11,817 bases of DNA, from positions 1 to 11,817 of the forward strand of contig CAIMNT010000159.1 in assembly GCA_903842855.1 (NCBI GenBank). The letters are read 5' to 3'. This document shows, one piece after another, positions 1-5,173 of this stretch. A program made the position numbers and the translations under genes. The notes under the pieces were generated by a model, which saw nothing but the letters and a program-made list of their open reading frames with translations, was not told the origin of the DNA and ran no database searches. The stretch is from an uncultured Actinomycetes bacterium (lineage in GTDB: Bacteria > Actinomycetota > Actinomycetes > Nanopelagicales > Nanopelagicaceae). Position 1 is the stretch's first letter; every line of letters starts with the position of its first letter.

Positions 1-564
1 ACCTTTGTGGACATCGTCGGTATGGAAGCGTGAATCTGCGCTAGCGCCACGATGGTCACCCATAACCCAGATAAATCCCTTTGGCACAGTGATATCAAAC
101 TTGGAATCGCTAGGGGTATTTCCCGGGAATAGATAATTTTCGTTAATCGATACACCGTTTACTTGAAGCCGACCCTTTGCATCACAGCAGACAACGTGAT
201 CTCCACCGACGCCGATGGTGCGCTTAACAAGGTATTGCGTAGCCGGATCAGGAAGAATTCCGACATCAACGAGACCGCGCTTCAATTCACGAGTGACAAC
301 ATTTCCGGTTTCGGTCGGAGCAGATCCAAGCCAATTTGCAGGATCTTTAAAGACAACGACTTCACCCCGACGGATATCGCTAAACATTGCAGAAAACTTA
401 TTTACCGCAATGCGATCTCCGATGCCCAAGGTGTTCTGCATCGATCCAGAAGGCACGTAAAAGAAATGGACAAAGAAGGTCTTGATGATTACAGCGACGA
501 TGAGTGCCGACACGACAATGATCGGAACTTCTCGAAGCAGCGAACCCTTCTTGGGAAGGCGCAT
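1..564 (-). CDS. lepB: Signal peptidase I, partial (C-terminus beyond window edge)
   Basis: Membrane-anchored serine protease that removes signal peptides from Sec and Tat exported proteins on the outer face of the membrane. The visible 188 residues read MRLPKKGSLLREV, then one hydrophobic segment (about 14-35), then the catalytic serine box PSGSMQNTL (Ser41 before Met), the general-base lysine box YLVKRTIGVGGD (Lys114) and the box MGDHRGASADSR (168-179). GDHR in place of GDNR is common in actinobacteria. The roughly 35-residue insertion between residues 73 and 110 also fits that group. The ATG is the only sensible start because an in-frame stop lies at 586-588; it begins 11 bp after the rplS stop with no clear Shine-Dalgarno, suggesting translational coupling to rplS. 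The gene runs off the window before its stop, probably missing a few dozen residues. Family assignment is firm. Confidence 0.95.
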   Translation of the reverse strand, partial: MRLPKKGSLLREVPIIVVSALIVAVIIKTFFVHFFYVPSGSMQNTLGIGDRIAVNKFSAMFSDIRRGEVVVFKDPANWLGSAPTETGNVVTRELKRGLVDVGILPDPATQYLVKRTIGVGGDHVVCCDAKGRLQVNGVSINENYLFPGNTPSDSKFDITVPKGFIWVMGDHRGASADSRFHTDDVHKG

Positions 565-575
565 TTTAAGAATAT

Positions 576-1088
576 TTAAGCTTGTTCAGCAGGTGTTTCA
601 GACTCTGCAACAACCTCTTCCACGGCTGCTGGAGCTTCGACAACGGCCTCAGTAGCTGCTACTTCCACAACAACTTCTTGCTCAATAACTGCCTCTGCGA
701 CAACTTCCTCGACGATCACATCTTCAACACTGAACTCATTGTTAGCGCCACGGCGCTCTTTAATTTTGGCAGCCTTACCGCGAAGATCGCGGAGGTAGTA
801 CAACTTGGCACGGCGGACATCGCCGCGACGGACCATTTCAAACTTCTCGATGACTGGAGTGTGGACTGGGAAGGTACGCTCCACGCCAACTCCATATGAA
901 AGCTTGCGGATTGTGAAGGTCTCACGCACGCCTGCACCCTGGCGACGAATAACTACGCCTAGGAAGACCTGGATACGACTCTTGGAACCTTCGATAACAC
1001 GAACGTGGACCTTGATCTCATCGCCAGAGCGGAAGTTGATGATGCCCTTTTTGAGCGAGGCGGCGTCGACCGCATCCAAAACGTTCAT
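576..1088 (-). CDS. rplS: 50S ribosomal protein L19 with long acidic C-terminal tail
   Basis: Ribosomal protein of the large subunit, located at the 30S-50S interface. Residues 1-113 are a standard L19 (MNVLDAVDAASLKKG, VHVRVIEGSKSRIQVFLG, RETFTIRKLSYGVGVERTFPV, RRAKLYYLRDLRGKAAKIKERR). The usual family length is about 115 residues; this one has 170. The extra 57 residues (114-170) are rich in Val, Ala and Glu, with 16 acidic residues and no Lys or Arg. The start is the ATG at 1088, matching the family N-terminus MNVLD and preceded by AAAGGA at 1095-1100 with 6 bp spacing; a GTG at 1166 would add a non-family leader and would begin inside the promoter. lepB follows after 11 bp, so the two are probably co-transcribed. 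Confidence 0.96.
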   Translation of the reverse strand: MNVLDAVDAASLKKGIINFRSGDEIKVHVRVIEGSKSRIQVFLGVVIRRQGAGVRETFTIRKLSYGVGVERTFPVHTPVIEKFEMVRRGDVRRAKLYYLRDLRGKAAKIKERRGANNEFSVEDVIVEEVVAEAVIEQEVVVEVAATEAVVEAPAAVEEVVAESETPAEQA

Positions 1089-1100
1089 GGGTAATCCTTT

Positions 1101-1140
1101 GCTTATGGGGCCCTCTTGAGAGGGTCCGTCATGTAATAAG
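1101..1140 (-). promoter_or_regulatory. rplS 5' leader stem-loop
   Basis: The rplS leader can form a two-part hairpin. The inner arms at 1108-1115 and 1120-1127 pair over 8 positions (one A-C mismatch on the minus strand, a G-U pair on the plus strand) around a 4-nt loop. Outer arms CTTAT/ATAAG at 1102-1106 and 1136-1140 pair perfectly. The structure ends just before the AAAGGA ribosome-binding site (1095-1100). No U-run follows, so it does not look like an intrinsic terminator. A role in autoregulation by L19 is only inferred, by analogy with other ribosomal protein leaders. Confidence 0.4.
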
Positions 1141-1156
1141 AGTTGCTGAAGGTCGT

Positions 1157-1186
1157 ATCTTGCCACATTGGGGCAGGGCTAGCCAA
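1157..1186 (-). promoter_or_regulatory. rplS-lepB promoter candidate
   Basis: Reading on the minus strand: TTGGCT (1181-1186), an 18-bp spacer, then CAAGAT (1157-1162) preceded by TGTGG at 1163-1167. The -35 overlaps the suhB stop codon. This would give a leader of about 60 nt containing the stem-loop and the ribosome-binding site. The 13-mer GTGGCAAGATACG recurs exactly upstream of parC. Seen as sequence only; promoter function is inferred. Confidence 0.45.
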
Positions 1187-1964
1187 TTTCCTCAATCAGG
1201 AGCCCGTGCAAGGCGGGTCCGGCGGCGATAACCATGGCCTCCCCCGCTGGGCCACCATTTCTACCTGTGACTAAAGCGCCAGCCTCGCGGGCGATGAGCC
1301 CTCCTGCCGCCAAATCCCACTCCTTGAGCCCAGTTTCGAAATAGCCATCTACCGCCCCACTAGCCACATGGCAGAGATCCACCGCGGCAGCCCCATTTCG
1401 GCGAATATCTCGGACCTTGGGGATCAGTTCGGCGATCTTCTGCCCTTGTCGCACCCGCTCTGGAAAATCGTAGGAGAAGCCGGTGGCGATCAAGGAATCG
1501 CTCAAAGAGTCGGCGCTTGTCACGTGAATCTTTCGATCGTTCAGGAAGGCGCCACCGCCCCGACTGGCCCGCCAGAGGGAGTTCAGTGTCGGTGCGTAGA
1601 CGATTCCAATGAGCACGCCTTGCTCATCCTTGGCTGCAATGCTGATGTTCCAACCCGGCAAGTTGTAAAAGTAATTGACGGTTCCATCAATCGGGTCGAT
1701 TACCCACGTAATACCTGAGGTGGACTCTCGAGCCGCACCTTCTTCGCCGATAATTCCATCACCAGGGCGTGATGCCAAGATTTCACTCACAATTAATTTT
1801 TCGCTTGCATGGTCCATATGCGTTGCAAAGTCACGTGCTGAACTCTTCTGATTAATATCGAAGGTATCGGGGCGATTAGAAAGTAACTCTCCCGCTCTCT
1901 GCGCAATTCCTTCTGCGAGGATTAAGAGCTCTTCAATTAATTCAGTTTGCCCGCTCTGCTTCAT
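1179..1964 (-). CDS. suhB: Inositol monophosphatase family protein (SuhB-like)
   Basis: Mg2+-dependent phosphatase that hydrolyses inositol-1-phosphate or related sugar phosphates in the cytoplasm; in actinobacteria this can supply inositol for phosphatidylinositol, and some homologues act on other substrates. At 261 residues it has the normal family length. The metal-binding motifs are complete: IIGEEGA (Glu74/Glu75), WVIDPIDGTVNYFYNLPGW (Asp90, Asp93) and EWDLAAGGLIAREAGALVT (Asp217). The ATG at 1964 has no Shine-Dalgarno but lies 6 bp after a TAGATT -10 sequence, so the message is probably leaderless. It is divergent from the MFS gene, and the rplS promoter overlaps its 3' end. In Mycobacterium tuberculosis suhB lies close to sigA, a neighbourhood matched here. 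The exact substrate cannot be told from sequence. Confidence 0.92.
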   Translation of the reverse strand: MKQSGQTELIEELLILAEGIAQRAGELLSNRPDTFDINQKSSARDFATHMDHASEKLIVSEILASRPGDGIIGEEGAARESTSGITWVIDPIDGTVNYFYNLPGWNISIAAKDEQGVLIGIVYAPTLNSLWRASRGGGAFLNDRKIHVTSADSLSDSLIATGFSYDFPERVRQGQKIAELIPKVRDIRRNGAAAVDLCHVASGAVDGYFETGLKEWDLAAGGLIAREAGALVTGRNGGPAGEAMVIAAGPALHGLLIEEIG

Positions 1965-1973
1965 GGATAGAAT
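1947..1973 (+). promoter_or_regulatory. MFS gene leaderless promoter
   Basis: TAGAAT (1968-1973) ends exactly 6 bp before the ATG at 1980, the mirror of the suhB arrangement. The -35 is weak: TTGCCC at 1947-1952 with a 15-bp spacer is the best candidate, inside the start of suhB. There is no ribosome-binding site in the 15 bp between the two genes. Confidence 0.45.
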
Positions 1974-1999
1974 CTAGGTATGTTTTCACCGTATCGCAA
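1971..1999 (-). promoter_or_regulatory. suhB leaderless promoter
   Basis: On the minus strand: TTGCGA (1994-1999), 17-bp spacer, TAGATT (1971-1976), then exactly 6 bp to the ATG at 1964. This geometry puts transcription start at or beside the A of the start codon. The -10 shares the 9-bp core TAGAATCTA with the opposing MFS promoter. The -35 lies inside the MFS coding sequence. Confidence 0.5.
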
Positions 2000-3176
2000 A
2001 CTTTTCGCGGTACCTGGTGCACTCCGCTTCTCAATTGCGGGCTCAATCGCACGGCTACCTATTTCGATGACCCTGCTCTCAATTACCTTCGTTATTGTCC
2101 ATATTAAGCACTCCTATACCCTCGCCGGAACAGTTGCGACTGGAGCAGCCCTTATATCAACGGTATTTAGCCCGACCTGGTCTCGGTATGCCGATAGGTT
2201 GGGTCAGCGCAAAGTGCTGCGCTTCACTATTCCCTTCTACATCGTCTTTGATCTTATTTTTCTATTCGCCATCTACAAAAACGCTCCTACGTACATCTGG
2301 ATGACCGCAATCTTCTTGGCAGAGATCTTCCTGCCAAATGTTGGTGGTTTGACCAGAAGGCGTTGGCTCTGGGTCCTCGGCGAGGACCGCGCTTTAATCA
2401 ATACGGCCTACTCCTATGAAGCGCTCATGGATGAGATTATTTTTATCATTGGACCCATAGTGGCTACATCAGCTGCGACTTTTATCTCGCCCGCTGCTGG
2501 AATGGCTATGGGCTTCACCTTCATGGCGATCGGCACAACGCTCTTTATTTCAGAGCGTTCCACTGAACCCGCTCCCTTTAAACCGGATGAATCCAGCGAA
2601 AAAGGTTTTGTGCTCGCTCTGCCAATAGTGCAGGCGGTCTTTCTTCCCTTTATTTTTATCGGAGCATTCTTTAGCTCAACAAATCTCGCCGTCGTCGGAT
2701 ATGCCCAAGAACATCACGACAGTTCATATACCGGCCTGGTCCTTGCAATCTGGGCTGCCGGTAGTGGGGTGGCCGCAATATTTAATGGCTCGATAAAGTG
2801 GAAGTTGAAAGATGCATCGCGCTTTCGAATAAATCTGGTCGCGATCGCGGTGTTATCAATTCCATTCTTCTTCATTCACTCGATGGTGATTTTGGCAGCC
2901 GCGCTCTTCATTTCGGGGATGGGCGTCGCCCCGCTCATCGTGGCAGGCTATGGCGTAGCCGAGAAATCTGTGCCTGCCGAAAAAGTTACCGAAACTCTGG
3001 CATGGGTTATTGCCGGGCTCTCCCTGGGAGGGGCGCTGCCAGGAACGTTGACTGGTCATATCATCGACGCACAGGGGGCAAGTAAGGCTTTCATCGTTCC
3101 TATCGTCTGCCTCGTACTGGCGAACCTAGGAACGCTTCCCTACCTGCGTACCTGGCGCAGAATTTCAGATCACTGA
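1980..3176 (+). CDS. MFS transporter
   Basis: Inner-membrane permease of the major facilitator superfamily, 398 residues, the usual size for a 12-helix carrier. Hydrophobic segments run through the whole protein. The loop between helices 2 and 3 carries the superfamily signature as SRYADRLGQRKVLRF (about residues 72-86). A charged central linker (PAPFKPDESSEKG, about 198-210) separates the two six-helix halves. The N-terminus (PYRKLFAVPGALRFSIAG) resembles actinobacterial MFS proteins often annotated as drug or sugar efflux carriers. The ATG is likely leaderless. sepH follows on the same strand 55 bp later but appears to have its own promoter. The substrate cannot be assigned from sequence. 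Confidence 0.88.
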   Translation: MFSPYRKLFAVPGALRFSIAGSIARLPISMTLLSITFVIVHIKHSYTLAGTVATGAALISTVFSPTWSRYADRLGQRKVLRFTIPFYIVFDLIFLFAIYKNAPTYIWMTAIFLAEIFLPNVGGLTRRRWLWVLGEDRALINTAYSYEALMDEIIFIIGPIVATSAATFISPAAGMAMGFTFMAIGTTLFISERSTEPAPFKPDESSEKGFVLALPIVQAVFLPFIFIGAFFSSTNLAVVGYAQEHHDSSYTGLVLAIWAAGSGVAAIFNGSIKWKLKDASRFRINLVAIAVLSIPFFFIHSMVILAAALFISGMGVAPLIVAGYGVAEKSVPAEKVTETLAWVIAGLSLGGALPGTLTGHIIDAQGASKAFIVPIVCLVLANLGTLPYLRTWRRISDH

Positions 3177-3214
3177 GCCAGATGGCTGATAGATCCCAAA
3201 CTTCCATCGGCAGA

Positions 3215-3225
3215 TGTGGCACTCT
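3215..3225 (+). promoter_or_regulatory. sepH extended -10 promoter, leaderless GTG
   Basis: TGTGG (3215-3219) followed by CACTCT (3220-3225), then exactly 6 bp to a GTG at 3232. This repeats the GTGGCA extended -10 seen before rplS and parC and the 6-bp spacing seen at suhB and the MFS gene. No clear -35 is visible. The element decides the sepH start, because the alternative ATG at 3214 would lie inside it. Confidence 0.4.
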
Positions 3226-3231
3226 TTGCTC

Positions 3232-4065
3232 GTGAGCGATCTACGGTTAATTGGACGATCTGACGATGGCAGCGAGCTGGAACTGCAATCGCAAGATGGG
3301 GCAACTCATACTCTTCGCATCAGCGATCAACTCCGTGCTCTGATCAACCAGCCGCGTTTGGTAGCAGTAACGAACTCTGAAGATGATGCCTCCACCTCGG
3401 TAAAAGAAGTTCAAGCCAGATTGCGCGGCGGCGAGAGTATTGATTCGATCGCTCGCACGACGCAATGGTCACCTGAAAAAGTTGAAAAATTCTCCGGACC
3501 AATCTTGCAAGAGCGGGCTTATGTCATTGGGCTCTCGCTTGCGGCACAACTACGTCGTGAAAAGTATGCACCGACCCTCTCGGAAGCGACGATCGCACAA
3601 CTCGCTCCGCGCGGAGTGGATATGGCTCTGGTCGAGTGGAATACCTGGCGCAACCCGGATGGCTTCTGGAACATCATTCTTTACTATCCAACAAAAGGTG
3701 GATCGATCAGCGAGGCTAACTGGGCCTTTGATTTAGCAAACCGCAGCTTGGAAGCGCTCGATGATGGTGCCGCTTGGATCGCTGGCGATGAGATCGACCC
3801 CCGCCATCAAGCTCCATCACATGGAATCGTTTACCCGACCCCACCAGCACCACGCCTCGTTGCGGTACGCGAAAATAACGATGAGAAGCCGGTGATAGAT
3901 ACACCAAGAATTTCTAGCCTCGATGCAATTATCGACACTGGTCCAAGTGCTGCCCCTGAGGTAAGCGAGGCTGAGAGGCGCGATGGCATAACAAAACGTC
4001 TCAAGATTCCATCATGGGACGACATCATGTTTGGTGGATCTAAAGGAACTTCAGAAGAGGAATAA
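3232..4065 (+). CDS. sepH: Septation protein SepH (DUF3071 family)
   Basis: Actinobacterial cell-division protein; in Streptomyces and mycobacteria SepH binds FtsZ and promotes its assembly. From the GTG at 3232 it has 277 residues. It opens with SDLRLIGRSDDGSELELQS, the family N-terminus, then a helix-turn-helix-like part (EVQARLRGGESIDSIARTTQWSPEKVEKFSGP, about 59-90), a WNTWRNPDGFWNIILYY strand region, a disordered Pro/acidic linker, and the family C-terminal motif KIPSWDDIMFGG. I prefer GTG 3232 to ATG 3214 because it matches the family start and stands 6 bp after a -10-like element. The last 26 bp overlap the end of the opposing phosphodiesterase gene. Family assignment is strong; the start is likely but unproven. 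Confidence 0.9.
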   Translation: MSDLRLIGRSDDGSELELQSQDGATHTLRISDQLRALINQPRLVAVTNSEDDASTSVKEVQARLRGGESIDSIARTTQWSPEKVEKFSGPILQERAYVIGLSLAAQLRREKYAPTLSEATIAQLAPRGVDMALVEWNTWRNPDGFWNIILYYPTKGGSISEANWAFDLANRSLEALDDGAAWIAGDEIDPRHQAPSHGIVYPTPPAPRLVAVRENNDEKPVIDTPRISSLDAIIDTGPSAAPEVSEAERRDGITKRLKIPSWDDIMFGGSKGTSEEE

Positions 4066-5173
4066 CCGTTTCCGAGTCGGTTACACCGCCGTGGTGTCCA
4101 ACCATTGCAGATTCTTGTGCGATTCGAGAGGGATCGATCAAAATAACTTCGTTCTGAGCAATTACTACTAAATCCCCCATCCGAGCAAAGCTATCCTCAG
4201 AAATTTCGCTCCCAAAATAACCAGCGATAATCGCCTCAGATTTTGAGTGAACGACTGCCCGCTCCCCCAAATATTCACGCCACTGTGCCAAGGTCTCATC
4301 AAGTGCGCCATCTGCTACATACATATGTCGAGCCCGAGGTTCTCCTCCCACAAGAGTAATGTTTTGCATCAACGCGTTATCGACTCCTAAAACGATCTTC
4401 TCGCCCACATTGACCATGCCGTGATCAGCGGTGATATACAGATCTGTGTTTCGAGGCAAACGATCTCGCAGAGATCCAATCAATTGCGCGACCTGTCCCA
4501 ACGCAGTGAGCCATTTATCGCTACCTACCCCATCGTTGTGACCAGCGTGATCTAAGGCGTTGATGTACAGGTAGGCAAATGAGTTGGGTTCTGCCAGTGC
4601 CTTTGCCGCCTCTGCCACCATCTGCTCCAGACGATTGGCTCCAACATAATTGGCCCCGCGCAAAGCGGCTTGCGTGAAGGCGCTACCTTCATAACGCTTT
4701 TCGGCAATATTGGTAATTGTTATTCCATGTTGCATCGCGCGTTCGAAGAGAGTTGGGATCTTCTGCCAAAAGAGTGGATCGACTCGATCATCCCATTTCA
4801 GAGCGTTGAGCAATCGCCCCGGTGTTCCCGAGTTTGGTACACGCACGGTGTAACCCAACATCCCATGTACTCCCGGAAGTTCACCTGTTCCCAAACTCGT
4901 GAGGTTTGTGACGGTTGTCGATGGAAAATGTGATTGCAATTGTTGCGAGAGTAATACCTCACGAAATATGGGAAATTGCTCCGCATACTTTTCGAGTGAT
5001 GCAGATCCCATTCCATCAATTAACAAGAGTGCGGTGCGACGCGAAGCGGGCAATTCAAGACGGTTCAAAACGCCTGGAAGACCAAGTGATGCAAAGATCG
5101 ATTGCGACAGATCTGCCAGTCCTAAGCCCACATCCCCATCCTGCCGTAAATTGCGTGGCAAGATACGCGCCAT
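4040..5173 (-). CDS. Alkaline-phosphatase-superfamily phosphodiesterase / nucleotide pyrophosphatase
   Basis: Metal-dependent phosphodiesterase-like enzyme of the type I phosphodiesterase/nucleotide pyrophosphatase family; 377 residues from the ATG at 5173. Two-metal-site residues are visible: ALLLIDGMG (Asp53), the nucleophile region FPSTTVTNLTSLGTG (Thr86 or Thr87), NALDHAGH (Asp208, His212), TADHGM (Asp250, His251) and VGHHGGV (His360/361). No signal peptide is seen, so it is probably cytoplasmic. Conserved homologues sit near parC and sepH in other actinobacteria as far as I recall. The ATG shares two bases with the parC ATG; an AGGGG lies 8 bp upstream. A shorter start at GTG 5131, 6 bp after CAGGAT, would fit the family N-terminus and remove the overlap. 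The physiological substrate is unknown. Confidence 0.85.
   Translation of the reverse strand: MARILPRNLRQDGDVGLGLADLSQSIFASLGLPGVLNRLELPASRRTALLLIDGMGSASLEKYAEQFPIFREVLLSQQLQSHFPSTTVTNLTSLGTGELPGVHGMLGYTVRVPNSGTPGRLLNALKWDDRVDPLFWQKIPTLFERAMQHGITITNIAEKRYEGSAFTQAALRGANYVGANRLEQMVAEAAKALAEPNSFAYLYINALDHAGHNDGVGSDKWLTALGQVAQLIGSLRDRLPRNTDLYITADHGMVNVGEKIVLGVDNALMQNITLVGGEPRARHMYVADGALDETLAQWREYLGERAVVHSKSEAIIAGYFGSEISEDSFARMGDLVVIAQNEVILIDPSRIAQESAMVGHHGGVTDSETVIPLLKFL
5155..5164 (+). promoter_or_regulatory. parC extended -10 promoter candidate
   Basis: GTGG (5155-5158) plus CAAGAT (5159-5164), then 7 bp to the parC ATG at 5172, with no Shine-Dalgarno between. GTGGCAAGATACG (5155-5167) is identical to the sequence at the rplS promoter. 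No TTGACA-like -35 at the normal distance. The element lies inside the first codons of the opposing phosphodiesterase gene. Confidence 0.4.

Noticed and set aside
163..579. A 138-codon open frame on the plus strand opposite lepB
   Set aside because: Fully antisense to a clear signal peptidase with intact catalytic motifs; the translation has no recognisable family character.
1089..1166. Longer rplS start at GTG 1166
   Set aside because: The added 26 residues are not part of L19, would translate the leader hairpin, and the GTG lies inside the promoter; the ATG at 1088 has AAAGGA and the family N-terminus.
3214..3231. sepH start at ATG 3214
   Set aside because: The ATG is embedded in the extended -10 and lacks a ribosome-binding site; the extra MWHSLL is not typical of SepH. 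Kept as a minor alternative.
4899..5171. 91-residue upstream extension of the parC frame
   Set aside because: It is antisense to the conserved phosphodiesterase and unlike any ParC N-terminus; the family begins at about MAR... (5172).
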